Below are positions 18,945 to 25,969 of a stretch of 27,409 nucleotides of DNA, piece by piece; position 1 is the stretch's first letter; each line of letters opens with the position of its first letter. The stretch is from a virus, in IMG/VR virus record IMGVR_UViG_3300044639_002664, positions 1 to 27,409 of that record; one strand, written 5' to 3'. The notes beneath the pieces were generated by a model. It was not told where the DNA came from and ran no database searches. It saw only the letters and a program-made list of their open reading frames with translations. A program made the translations under genes and the position numbers.

Positions 18945-19189
18945 TGACCGTACCCTCCTACAAAAGCAATACCGCACTTTATATCATAGCACTGAGAGAT
19001 GATGATGCCAAAAGCAAACTCACTAAATGGGTAAACTCCAAACCAAATGCGAGTGCCCGAGTTGAGGAGCATCGTCTCCAAATTTACGATCAAAACACCT
19101 TGAACCTTTTTGTAATTTCTTGGACTCACAGCATGAGCAACCTTACAGTTTGGGACTGCTGGAATCGGCGACATATCTACTTAGATTAG
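18944..19189 (+). CDS. Unrecognised small protein (81 aa)
   Basis: The start is ATG 18944 in the ATGA overlap; a preceding in-frame TTG at 18941 is less likely. The product is an alpha/beta protein with strands (NTALYIIALRDDDA, HRLQIYDQNTLNLFVISW) and aromatic C-terminal residues (TVWDCWNRRHIYLD). No motif recognised. The gene ends in TAG directly before the next -35 box. It is the second member of a two-gene unit. Confidence 0.58.
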   Translation: MTVPSYKSNTALYIIALRDDDAKSKLTKWVNSKPNASARVEEHRLQIYDQNTLNLFVISWTHSMSNLTVWDCWNRRHIYLD

Positions 19190-19218
19190 TTGACACACAG
19201 AAAAAAATGCTGTATACT
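19190..19218 (+). promoter_or_regulatory. Sigma70 promoter abutting a stop codon
   Basis: TTGACA-17-TATACT, starting one base after the TAG stop of the previous gene. The predicted start is near 19225. Confidence 0.78.
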
Positions 19219-19225
19219 GTACACA

Positions 19226-19240
19226 GTGTTAAGTAAACAC
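19226..19240 (+). promoter_or_regulatory. 5'-terminal hairpin
   Basis: GTGTT-AAGTA-AACAC lies one base downstream of the predicted +1. Similar 5'-end stems occur at 11120 and 18227. Confidence 0.4.
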
Positions 19241-19264
19241 GTTATAACTTTTTAAGGAACAAAT

Positions 19265-19456
19265 ATGACACAACATGAACAAATCGTAGCCGCTTATGAA
19301 TCTTACCTCGCTGAAAACGAGAAGTTTACTGCCAAGGGTGTTAAGGCCGCTGCCGCCCGTGCCCGCAAAGCATTGCAGGAAATGAGCAAAGGCATCAAAG
19401 AACGCCGCAAAGAAATCACAGCAGAAAAAGAAGCCCTGGCCACTGCTGCCAAGTAA
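19265..19456 (+). CDS. Small basic helical protein (63 aa)
   Basis: AAGGAAC lies about nine bases before the ATG. The product is almost entirely helical and rich in Ala, Lys and Arg: EQIVAAYESYLAENEKFTAK, then GVKAAAARARKALQEMSKGI, then KERRKEITAEKEAL. The Ala/Lys/Arg pattern resembles histone H1-like tails, and similar short genes occur in many T4-like aquatic phages. DNA compaction or nucleoid binding is the natural guess. Single promoter with a 5' hairpin, so probably abundant early. Confidence 0.68.
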   Translation: MTQHEQIVAAYESYLAENEKFTAKGVKAAAARARKALQEMSKGIKERRKEITAEKEALATAAK

Positions 19457-19460
19457 CACA

Positions 19461-19625
19461 ATGCTTACGCGGACTTTGAAAGTGATTGAAGATCCGGAAA
19501 ATCCAGGAGAATTATTACTGGATCTGGGAGAAGAATTCTGTGCCGAACTTGGGTGGCAAGTCGGCGACACGCTTGAATGGACTGACAATAAGGACGGCAC
19601 ATGGACTCTGACAAAAAGCAAATAG
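19461..19625 (+). CDS. AbrB/MazE-like small protein (54 aa)
   Basis: ATG 19461 lies four bases after the previous stop. The product reads as a swapped-hairpin fold: ...ENPGELLLDLGEEFCAELGW, then QVGDTLEWTDNKDGTWTLTK. The order LxLxxEFxxxLGWxxGDxLxW....GxxxLxK is that of SpoVT/AbrB-type DNA-binding domains and small phage relatives. It probably dimerises and may bind DNA; no toxin partner is adjacent. The end overlaps the next gene by 25 bases, in another frame. Confidence 0.62.
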   Translation: MLTRTLKVIEDPENPGELLLDLGEEFCAELGWQVGDTLEWTDNKDGTWTLTKSK

Positions 19626-20107
19626 ATCTCTGGGACTATGGTACTGACACCATTACCATTACCGGTAGCGGATCGTCTGACAATGTGTTGACAACTGATA
19701 CCATTGATCTGAGTTCACTGAACTTGAGCAGTACATTTGATTATAGTAGTTTATCAGACACTATTATAAGCCAGTCTCATACCGGAAGATACACCTATGA
19801 CACAGGTATGTCTCCTATTAGTATGTCTCCTAACCTGACTGTAGGCACATCAATTAATACCAGTGGCACAATAGATCTGCGTGGCGACGATGCTGACATT
19901 GTGGTGAATGGTGTGAGCCTAATGGACAAGATCAACGCCATTGGCGAGCGACTTAATATGTTAGACATCAATCCTGAACTTGAAGCAGAGTGGGACCAAC
20001 TTCGAGAGTTAGGTGACTGCTATCGACAACTTGAGCAAGAGCTCAAGACCAAGTCTGAAATGTGGAAAACACTAAAAACTAAAACACCCAGTAAACCGCG
20101 CAGTTAA
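19601..20107 (+). CDS. Phage protein with C-terminal coiled coil (168 aa)
   Basis: The start is ATG 19601, inside the previous gene. Residues 10-85 are low-complexity Ser/Thr/Asp-rich (TDTITITGSGSSDNVLTTDT, then SSLNLSSTFDYSSLSD), like a disordered or beta-fibrous region. Residues 108-160 are a heptad-like helix (DKINAIGERLNMLDINPELE, then AEWDQLRELGDCYRQLEQEL) that should form a coiled coil, with a basic tail. This layout is familiar in T4-like aquatic phages and often lies near structural genes. A virion accessory or scaffold-type role is inferred. A C-rich hairpin (CCCGG/CCGGG) lies downstream at 20131-20144. Confidence 0.66.
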   Translation: MDSDKKQIDLWDYGTDTITITGSGSSDNVLTTDTIDLSSLNLSSTFDYSSLSDTIISQSHTGRYTYDTGMSPISMSPNLTVGTSINTSGTIDLRGDDADIVVNGVSLMDKINAIGERLNMLDINPELEAEWDQLRELGDCYRQLEQELKTKSEMWKTLKTKTPSKPRS

Positions 20108-20174
20108 CGGCAAAAATGTTTTGTTTCAGCCCGGTCTTCCGGGGATCTCAACCCTTCTGAGTAAGTAAAAGCCT

Positions 20175-20753
20175 ATGAACACCATATTAACTTTTAAAAA
20201 TATCGACCTTGTACCCTGGCTCTCGCGAGCAGTAAAGACCCTGGGATTTGTGGCAGTGGCTGTTGCAGTAATAGCAGTTTGCAATGCACGCCTGGACGGA
20301 CTACGAAATGCACAAAACTTTATGCCACCTGGCTATGTCACTGCCGCGGAACAGACCAAACAACTGGAATGTCTAACACGCAACATCTATTGGGAAGCTG
20401 CCTCAGAGCCGTTTGTGGGCAAAGTAGCAGTGGCCCAGGTCACATTGAATCGCATGCAGTCGGGCAAATTTGCCAATTCAGTCTGCGGAGTGGTGCACCA
20501 AAAGAATGTGTTTTACGAACGAGTAGTTTGCCAATTTAGTTGGTATTGCGAAGGCAACCACAAAGTAAAAGCCATACACAAACCCATGTGGTTGGAAAGT
20601 GAAGAAGTGGCCAAAAAGGTTCTGTTAGAAGGATTTAGATTACCCAGTCTGCATAATGCACTTTACTATCATGCTGACTATGTAAACCCTGGATGGAAAC
20701 ATCCTAAAATTGAAAAAATCGGCCGTCATATTTTCTATGGAGAACGCACATGA
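20175..20753 (+). CDS. SleB-type cell-wall hydrolase (192 aa)
   Basis: A single hydrophobic segment (about residues 21-37, TLGFVAVAVAVIAVC) anchors or exports the protein. The catalytic domain runs from about 64 to the end: LECLTRNIYWEAASEP with Glu74, VAVAQVTLNRMQSGKFANSV, FSWYCEGN and HADYVNPGWKHPKIEKIGRH are the conserved blocks of the SleB/CwlJ (Hydrolase_2) family, which cleaves the glycan chain of peptidoglycan. In phage it should act as an endolysin with a signal-anchor. The membrane gene overlapping its end by ATGA completes a probable lysis unit. Confidence 0.88.
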   Translation: MNTILTFKNIDLVPWLSRAVKTLGFVAVAVAVIAVCNARLDGLRNAQNFMPPGYVTAAEQTKQLECLTRNIYWEAASEPFVGKVAVAQVTLNRMQSGKFANSVCGVVHQKNVFYERVVCQFSWYCEGNHKVKAIHKPMWLESEEVAKKVLLEGFRLPSLHNALYYHADYVNPGWKHPKIEKIGRHIFYGERT

Positions 20754-21046
20754 ACCTAGATGCAATTCGTAACTTTCTTTCAACTACCTTTACCAAAATC
20801 TCTGCAGAAACTCTGGGCTGGTTGGCAGCCATTGTGGTGCATGCCGCAACTATACCTACCCTGCTGGCCCTGATGACCGGGCTGAGTGATCGCACACCCA
20901 ACTTGGACATTGTGCTGTTTGCCTGGGCAGGATTGGTTCTGTTGTTTTTCCGTGCTGTGATTCTCAAAGACATCTTAAACATTGTGACAATTGGCACAGG
21001 TTTTATCATCCAAGCTGTGCTGATGGCATTGATCTTGTTTAAATGA
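20750..21046 (+). CDS. Three-helix membrane protein, holin candidate (98 aa)
   Basis: GGAG lies about eight bases before the start, which overlaps the SleB gene by ATGA. Three hydrophobic helices are seen at about residues 22-42 (LGWLAAIVVHAATIPTLLAL), 52-68 (LDIVLFAWAGLVLLFF) and 77-97 (IVTIGTGFIIQAVLMALILF), joined by short polar turns. Size, topology and adjacency to the cell-wall hydrolase fit a class I holin; the signal-anchored hydrolase also allows a pinholin. It overlaps the FkbM gene by ATGA. No sequence motif proves holin function. Confidence 0.6.
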   Translation: MNLDAIRNFLSTTFTKISAETLGWLAAIVVHAATIPTLLALMTGLSDRTPNLDIVLFAWAGLVLLFFRAVILKDILNIVTIGTGFIIQAVLMALILFK

Positions 21047-21768
21047 GCATAGCAAATTTTGTAGTGATAGACAGCATACATGGTCGGTTTATTGTGAACC
21101 GCCATTGTGCCTTTCAAGCTGAGGCCCTGATCAAAACAGGTGCCACACATATCGAAGGCGAACTCAACAACATCTTTGCGTTGATCGATACCTTAAAAGA
21201 AGGTGCGGTGATCATTGACGGCGGCGCCAATGCAGGGTTCTTTACCATTCCTGTGGCCAATAGAATACGTGGACGTGGTCAACAGATCATCAGTTTTGAA
21301 CCGCAACTGACTCTGTTCCGTGCGCTGTCTGGCAGCTTGGCTCTAAACGACATTGACTTTTGTGATTTACAACAGGCCGGGCTTGGTGCTGTACCTGGCA
21401 CAGCAATTGTGCCGGACATTGATTACGGAACTCCGCAGGACTTTGGAACTGTACAGATCAGCGCCACTGGTACAGGCACACCTGTTGAAGTTAAAACAAT
21501 TGACAGTTTGGAATTGGAACGCTTGGACTTTGTCAAGTTAGATGTAGAAGGGTACGAGTGTGCCGCACTGGCAGGTGGGCTCAAAACTATTCAGCAACAC
21601 CGTCCATACATTTGGGTAGAGTTTTTTATCAGCGGCAAGGAACCAATCAAGGCTAGTTTGGCTGGAGTGCCAGATTATGCCTTTTTCCAGGTGGATTACC
21701 AAAACATGCTGTGCATACCAAGAGAACGCCTGCCCGAAATCAAGTTTTCCGGCGTAGCAGAATGCTAG
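21043..21768 (+). CDS. FkbM family methyltransferase (241 aa)
   Basis: SAM-binding motif I is seen in VIIDGGANAGFFTIPVA (about 56-72), followed by the acidic motif IISFEPQL (Glu at the end of strand 2) and by LDFVKLDVEGYE, the signature of FkbM methyltransferases. These methylate hydroxyl groups of sugars or polyketides. In a phage it may modify a surface glycan made with the ADP-heptose genes or a virion component. The length is typical. Overlaps the membrane gene by ATGA; the stop TAG is immediately followed by the next -35 box. Confidence 0.87.
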   Translation: MSIANFVVIDSIHGRFIVNRHCAFQAEALIKTGATHIEGELNNIFALIDTLKEGAVIIDGGANAGFFTIPVANRIRGRGQQIISFEPQLTLFRALSGSLALNDIDFCDLQQAGLGAVPGTAIVPDIDYGTPQDFGTVQISATGTGTPVEVKTIDSLELERLDFVKLDVEGYECAALAGGLKTIQQHRPYIWVEFFISGKEPIKASLAGVPDYAFFQVDYQNMLCIPRERLPEIKFSGVAEC

Positions 21769-21797
21769 TTGACTGCTAATTCTTCTTGTGCTATAAT
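21769..21797 (+). promoter_or_regulatory. Sigma70 promoter
   Basis: TTGACT-17-TATAAT directly after the FkbM stop. The predicted start near 21804 leaves a leader of about 19 bases with no clear ribosome site. Confidence 0.83.
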
Positions 21798-21822
21798 ACA
21801 GCATGATTAACAGAGTTCAACT

Positions 21823-22062
21823 ATGACAGATCCTAAAAAACCAATGAAGGTAGAATTTGCGCCCGGTGCGTTTGACAGCCTTGACGTAGAGGATCAGGCC
21901 GAACTGGATGCTGTGATGAAAGAAATTACAGAAATGTTTGCCAACATGACGCCAGAAGAACTTGAAGCACAGAGCCGGCCTATAGACTGGGATAGCTTGA
22001 CTGACGAAGAGCGTGTTGCACTTGAACGAGCAATCAATGATGAACCAAGGAACTTACAATGA
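21823..22062 (+). CDS. Unrecognised acidic protein (79 aa)
   Basis: The ATG follows a short leader with only a weak site (GAG). The product is strongly acidic and helical: MKVEFAPGAFDSLDVEDQAE, then DAVMKEITEMFANMTPEELE, then SLTDEERVALERAINDEPRN. The helical, highly charged make-up is common among small phage early proteins and nucleic-acid mimics, but no family is recognised. It carries AAGGA for the next gene in its last codons and overlaps it by ATGA. Confidence 0.6.
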   Translation: MTDPKKPMKVEFAPGAFDSLDVEDQAELDAVMKEITEMFANMTPEELEAQSRPIDWDSLTDEERVALERAINDEPRNLQ

Positions 22063-22451
22063 GCATGCATCTCGAACATCCTGCACTTTCCTACAACGGC
22101 AAGAAAAAGGGCAAAGTCAAATTCCGCAACGCAGAAGAAGCACGTAAAGCACGTGAGCTTGATGCGTCCTGGAAAGAGCTACAGGCTAAGTGGGAACTGG
22201 ATGCTGACGAAAAGCGGCGCCAACGTGCGCTTGCGGCAGAACCATTGAACTACAAATTGAGCACACCTGTTGGTCGCACAAACACTCACAACATTCCCAG
22301 CCGTGTGACCCCGGGTTCTTCAACTGCACCTGTTCACAAAGTGTACACAGGCACAAAAGTTCTTGGTATTGGCACCATGCACAAATCCAATGCAGTGCCT
22401 ATCTTTAGTAACGAAGAGGCACATGACATTGCCACAATGAGGAGAGGCTAA
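22059..22451 (+). CDS. Conserved-type phage protein (130 aa)
   Basis: AAGGA precedes the start, which overlaps the previous gene by ATGA. The N-terminal half is a charged helix (RNAEEARKARELDASWKELQ, then AKWELDADEKRRQRALAAEP), and the C-terminal half a flexible Pro/Thr/Ser/Val-rich segment ending TMHKSNAVPIFSNEEAHDIA. The block STPVGRTNTHNIPSRVTPGS is one I associate with T4-like aquatic phages. It is probably a small basic helical protein with an extended tail; function unknown. Confidence 0.62.
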   Translation: MSMHLEHPALSYNGKKKGKVKFRNAEEARKARELDASWKELQAKWELDADEKRRQRALAAEPLNYKLSTPVGRTNTHNIPSRVTPGSSTAPVHKVYTGTKVLGIGTMHKSNAVPIFSNEEAHDIATMRRG

Positions 22452-22729
22452 TGGTCCAATCTGTACATCCAGCATCACTTAACAACTTGGTGCATGAAAC
22501 CCTGATTGACATGAACACCCGACTGCAGGTTTCCCAATGGTGTGAACGACAGTTTGGCCAGGCCTGGGAACCATTCAACAATCCCGAAGGCAGATGGAAC
22601 ATGGTCTGGGGTGGGCATGACGAAGACTTCAAAACCCTAGCCTATGATAAACTTACCAAATCTAACAAGTATAAAGTTTGCTTTGAGGATGAGCAAGATT
22701 TAGCTGTGTTTAAGCTGACCTGGTTGTGA
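22451..22729 (+). CDS. Unrecognised small protein (92 aa)
   Basis: A strong GAGGAGAGG site lies upstream and the start overlaps the previous stop (TAATG). The protein has an N-terminal helix (HPASLNNLVHETLIDMNTRL), then QVSQWCERQFGQAWEPFNNP with Trp/Phe, and a C-terminal strand-helix part (YKVCFEDEQDLAVFKLTWL). The pattern QFGxxWxxxNN...W...W resembles other short phage proteins but is not assigned. The stop overlaps the GTG start of the next gene. Confidence 0.58.
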   Translation: MVQSVHPASLNNLVHETLIDMNTRLQVSQWCERQFGQAWEPFNNPEGRWNMVWGGHDEDFKTLAYDKLTKSNKYKVCFEDEQDLAVFKLTWL

Positions 22730-22938
22730 ACATAGTAAAACTGCACAACAAACGTGTGGATGAAATGTTGTTGATTGTCAATGATCTCAGGCGGCAAGGA
22801 CTACAACAAGGAACAGATTTTGATTTTGCGTATTATCAGCCTAGATGGGACAACATGACAGGAGATGTTCCAGGCTATGTTGAGTTTAGATTTTATGACA
22901 ACAAGTGGGCAACGTGGTTTAATTTAAAATGGAGTTGA
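22726..22938 (+). CDS. Unrecognised small protein, GTG start (70 aa)
   Basis: The GTG at 22726 overlaps the previous TGA (GTGA), so translation is coupled. The product: NIVKLHNKRVDEMLLIVNDL is an N-terminal helix, RRQGLQQGTDFDFAYYQPRW a loop-strand part, and PGYVEFRFYDNKWATWFNLK a C-terminal strand pair rich in Trp and Phe. The RFYDxKWATWF pattern is familiar from small phage proteins. The preceding gene has a comparable ending, so the two may be diverged relatives. Confidence 0.57.
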   Translation: MNIVKLHNKRVDEMLLIVNDLRRQGLQQGTDFDFAYYQPRWDNMTGDVPGYVEFRFYDNKWATWFNLKWS

Positions 22939-22940
22939 TG

Positions 22941-23351
22941 ATGAAATGGGAACAACAGGAAGTGATACGACTGCTCAAAGGAGCACCAGGCACACAGTAT
23001 CAAGAAGCAGATGACACAAACCGACATGTCATGCGTGACTGGGTCAGGAGTTTGTTGGAAAAACAACCTATCACAGTGACCTTTACCAAAGCAGATGGTA
23101 CAGATCGCACCATGCGATGCACACTGCATTGGGATTTGATTCCGGAAAAACCCCCAATGGCTGTTATATCACACAGTGCTTCTATTGTGGGACGTGTAGA
23201 CGGGCTTGTAACAGAATCCACTAAACCCCGAAAGCAACCAAAAGAACCCGATCCTGCTGTGATCAAAGTGTATGATCTGGACGCCGGAGCATGGCGCAGT
23301 TTCCGAATGGACCGGCTGAAGAAGATTAGCGCAGAGCTGAGTTTTGAATAA
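22941..23351 (+). CDS. WYL_2-like SH3-barrel protein (136 aa)
   Basis: ATG 22941 has GGAG six bases upstream; ATG 22938 is an alternative that overlaps the previous stop. Residues 40-66 (QPITVTFTKADGTDRTMRCT, then LHWDLIP) match the beta-strand core of the WYL_2/DUF2693-type phage domain, followed by a Pro/Lys-rich linker and a second strand block (VIKVYDLDAGAWRSFRMDRL). The arrangement is of a small barrel split by a flexible insert. It probably binds nucleic acid or protein. Last small gene before infA. Confidence 0.65.
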   Translation: MKWEQQEVIRLLKGAPGTQYQEADDTNRHVMRDWVRSLLEKQPITVTFTKADGTDRTMRCTLHWDLIPEKPPMAVISHSASIVGRVDGLVTESTKPRKQPKEPDPAVIKVYDLDAGAWRSFRMDRLKKISAELSFE

Positions 23352-23361
23352 GTAATTGCTT

Positions 23362-23580
23362 ATGGCAAAAGAAGAAACAATCAACATGGAAGGCCGGGTG
23401 GAGGAGATTTTACCAGCTGCCATGTTTAGAATTAAATTAGACAGTTTAGATACCACAGTGCTAGGACACTTGAGTGGGCGCATGCGAACCAACAATATCA
23501 AAGTGTTACTAGGGGATCGTGTGGAAATTGAATTTACACCTTACGATCTAACTCGGGGACGTATTACACGTAGGAAATAA
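23362..23580 (+). CDS. infA: Translation initiation factor IF-1 (72 aa)
   Basis: The product aligns with E. coli IF-1 (72 aa) from end to end. [20 protein letters not shown] corresponds to [29 protein letters not shown] to [29 protein letters not shown] to [20 protein letters not shown], and [11 protein letters not shown] to LTPYDLSKGRI. The length is identical. IF-1 is an OB-fold factor that sits in the 30S A site and helps IF-2 and IF-3 select the initiator tRNA. A phage copy may support initiation on phage mRNAs, or act at host ribosomes in stress. ATG 23362 is chosen over the in-frame TTG at 23356 because the family begins MAKE. Ribosome site weak. Confidence 0.95.
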   Translation: MAKEETINMEGRVEEILPAAMFRIKLDSLDTTVLGHLSGRMRTNNIKVLLGDRVEIEFTPYDLTRGRITRRK

Positions 23581-23582
23581 TT

Positions 23583-25118
23583 ATGAATTCTTTTGAACCC
23601 GGCGCTAAAGTATTGTTTCTTGGCAACAATGACGAATCCACAGATCAACAAGTGTCAAACTTAGCAAAGCAACACGCTAGTGTCAATCATGGATTGGTGT
23701 TAGATTCTGCATTTGATCCGCAAAAACCTGGATATTATCACACAACCATAGTGGATATTCCTCGTGGCAAATTAATTAAATTTGCTGAAAAATTCAATGT
23801 TATTGTCATGCTCGATCAGGCTTCGGACCAATGGAGTCATTGGAAATGTTTCCAGGCCACATTTAAGTTAATGGTTGATTTAGAAAAACTAAATTACCAA
23901 ACAGTATTCAGAGACAACAACAGCGTAAAGAAAATTTCTTATTGGACTGACCTGGTTTACAATAAAAATAAAAGTTTTTGCATATATCCCTGGATCAATC
24001 GTTATGATAATGGAAAACAATTAAAATTATGTTCACGTGATAACGGATCAGTTGCACCAAGCGATCAACTCAAAGATTGGAAAACTGATGTTAACTATGC
24101 GCAAATTCGAAACAAAATGTTACAGGGTGAAAAGTTACCAGACCGTTGTACCACGTGTTACTCATACGAAGATCAAGGCATCGAAAGTTATAGACAATTT
24201 GAAACCTTAGATTGGGTTACACAATTAAATTTAGAAACAATTGAAGATTTAAAACAAATAGATCATCCTCATTTTTATGAAATGCACACCGGAAACAACT
24301 GTAACATTAAATGCAGAGGTTGCCAACCGGCACTTAGTGAGCCAATTGGAAAAGAATTAAAAAAATTTAATATTGTAACTCCTGGCCCATTATCCTGGAT
24401 TTCAAGCTCTGCAAAAATTGATTCAATTGATATTGACAAATTAGATAAAAAAAGTGAAGTGTATTTCCAAGGTGGTGAACCCACAATCATGCCAGAAGTT
24501 TTGGAGTTTATGAAACGCTGTATAGCAAAAAATCGAACAGATTTTTTTCTTACAATGTGTACAAATGGTGTAAAATTTTCCCAAGAATTTTTAGAAACAG
24601 TTTCACATTTTTCCAACACCAATTTTAGTTTTAGTATAGACGGATTTTCAAAAATCAATAACTACTGGAGGTCGGGATCTCGTTGGGAAAAAGTTATAGA
24701 AAATGCTCACATGATGGAATCTCGTGGACATTTTGTTAGCATTAATACTGTGCCAGGCATTTACAATGTAACTAATTTACACCTGCTGTTTGAATTTTTA
24801 GATCGTGAATTTCCGTTTACGGCCATCTATCTTCAAATCAATTACTTGGATTGGCAGTCGGCATTTAATCACCCTAATAAAGACCTAGTGATTGAATCCA
24901 TGAAAAAATGTATGCAAACCTCCATTTATCATTCAAACGGTAAAAGTTGCAAAAGCGGAATAGACAGCATTTACAATTACTATACAAACAACCCAGTTTG
25001 CAATATTGAAAATCTACGAGATTTTTTTATGTATAATGATCAGTTGGATCATGCTCGTGGCACCAAGTTGGCAGATTACATACCCGAACTAGAAGCTGTG
25101 AGAAGTTATATTCTTTAG
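23583..25118 (+). CDS. Large radical SAM enzyme with N-terminal domain (511 aa)
   Basis: TAGGAA lies seven bases before the ATG, two bases after infA. Residues 1-130 are an extra domain of unknown fold. Twitch-like cysteines follow (Cys133 in SFCIYPWI, Cys150, Cys189/Cys192 in CTTC). The radical SAM cluster motif is CNIKCRGC (240-247), with GGEP at 297-300. QGIESYRQFETLD parallels QGHQSYRQLKKLD of the 4521 enzyme, so both are paralogues, the other lacking the N-terminal domain. It should make a 5'-deoxyadenosyl radical and modify a substrate, perhaps peptide; the small ORF at 25132 lies just downstream. Extra cysteines at the C-terminus. Confidence 0.86.
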   Translation: MNSFEPGAKVLFLGNNDESTDQQVSNLAKQHASVNHGLVLDSAFDPQKPGYYHTTIVDIPRGKLIKFAEKFNVIVMLDQASDQWSHWKCFQATFKLMVDLEKLNYQTVFRDNNSVKKISYWTDLVYNKNKSFCIYPWINRYDNGKQLKLCSRDNGSVAPSDQLKDWKTDVNYAQIRNKMLQGEKLPDRCTTCYSYEDQGIESYRQFETLDWVTQLNLETIEDLKQIDHPHFYEMHTGNNCNIKCRGCQPALSEPIGKELKKFNIVTPGPLSWISSSAKIDSIDIDKLDKKSEVYFQGGEPTIMPEVLEFMKRCIAKNRTDFFLTMCTNGVKFSQEFLETVSHFSNTNFSFSIDGFSKINNYWRSGSRWEKVIENAHMMESRGHFVSINTVPGIYNVTNLHLLFEFLDREFPFTAIYLQINYLDWQSAFNHPNKDLVIESMKKCMQTSIYHSNGKSCKSGIDSIYNYYTNNPVCNIENLRDFFMYNDQLDHARGTKLADYIPELEAVRSYIL

Positions 25119-25131
25119 GATGTAAATAAAC

Positions 25132-25269
25132 ATGTTAACAGGTCTAATTAATCAAATTAAGTCTGCTAAATTTAATTCAATACTTTGGGATTGTAGCCAA
25201 TCTTACAATCAAACGTTGGATCAAATTAGACAGAAAAATCATTTAACTTTATATAAGGCACAGGCATGA
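25132..25269 (+). CDS. Small ORF between radical SAM and SGNH genes (45 aa)
   Basis: ATG 25132 is 13 bases after the radical SAM stop; TGA (25267-25269) overlaps the next start (ATGA). The peptide begins MLTGLINQIKSAKFNSILWD and ends RQKNHLTLYKAQA, with single Cys21, one Trp and several Asn/Gln. No signal peptide, Gly-Gly leader or RiPP recognition motif is evident. Size and position would suit a peptide substrate, or the peptide may simply be a conserved small protein. No ribosome site except weak TAAATAAAC. Confidence 0.48.
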   Translation: MLTGLINQIKSAKFNSILWDCSQSYNQTLDQIRQKNHLTLYKAQA

Positions 25270-25961
25270 AAACAAAAATATTTGGCTTTGGAGATAGCTT
25301 TGTCTTTGGCAGCGAACTTGCCAATAATAATGATGGACAACAAAGTTGGATTGGCCTGGCAGCACGGAAATTAGGCGTTGATTATGAAACTACCGCTGTG
25401 CCGGGCTGTGGTAACGAAAATATTAGTCGTCAAATTTTAACATATTTTTCAAATAATTCCAGTGACAATGTGTTGGCTGTAATTAATTGGACATGGGGTG
25501 CTCGGTGGGATTTTTATATTCCACAGCAGGAAACATGGACTACACTGGGACTAAGCTGTGTCCCGTCAAAGTTAGCACCATTGGTTGGATCAGAAGATGC
25601 TGAAAAGATTTTAGAATTCTACGGAAAGTATCCTGGACACAGTACATTGTGGGACAAGTTTAGAACTCTACAAACCATTTACTCTACACAACAATTTTTA
25701 AAACACATTGATGTTCCTAGTATACAAACATATATGGATGCCGAAATGTGGGACACAACTTGGCATGCTCCAGACTATGTTAAAACCTTACAAGATCTTA
25801 CCAAAGAACCTTTGCAAACTTTTGAAGGATTAACTTTTCTAGATTGGAGTTATAAACATGGATTTAGTGTAACCGATCCTGGGCTACATCCACTCGAGGA
25901 TGCTCACTTGGCTGCCTGTGTTCTTTGGCAAGACAAGTATGATCAAGTGTTAACTGTATAA
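25266..25961 (+). CDS. SGNH/GDSL-like hydrolase (231 aa)
   Basis: The N-terminus IFGFGDSFVFGSEL (5-18) holds the GDS block with nucleophile Ser11 and a glycine-rich oxyanion turn. CGNENISRQI supplies the Asn-containing block III, and DPGLHPLEDAH near the C-terminus the Asp/His pair. These are the four marks of SGNH hydrolases, which remove acyl groups from glycans, peptides or lipids. It overlaps the 45-residue ORF by ATGA and follows a radical SAM enzyme, so the three may act on one substrate. The centre has many Trp residues (INWTWGARWDFY, ETWTTLG). Confidence 0.78.
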   Translation: MKTKIFGFGDSFVFGSELANNNDGQQSWIGLAARKLGVDYETTAVPGCGNENISRQILTYFSNNSSDNVLAVINWTWGARWDFYIPQQETWTTLGLSCVPSKLAPLVGSEDAEKILEFYGKYPGHSTLWDKFRTLQTIYSTQQFLKHIDVPSIQTYMDAEMWDTTWHAPDYVKTLQDLTKEPLQTFEGLTFLDWSYKHGFSVTDPGLHPLEDAHLAACVLWQDKYDQVLTV

Positions 25962-25964
25962 ATA
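25957..25964 (+). promoter_or_regulatory. Late-type TATAAATA before the SOD gene
   Basis: This is a perfect late consensus overlapping the stop of the SGNH gene. Its predicted start lies at about 25970, the A of the SOD start codon, so the late transcript would be leaderless. It may also be chance, since TA-rich stop regions are common. Confidence 0.38.
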
Positions 25965-25969
25965 TCCTT

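Noticed and set aside
25120-25133. Fifth dyad around AAATA (ATGT-AAATAA-ACAT)
   Set aside because: The stem is only four pairs, likely by chance in A+T-rich sequence; not counted with the other TAAATA dyads.
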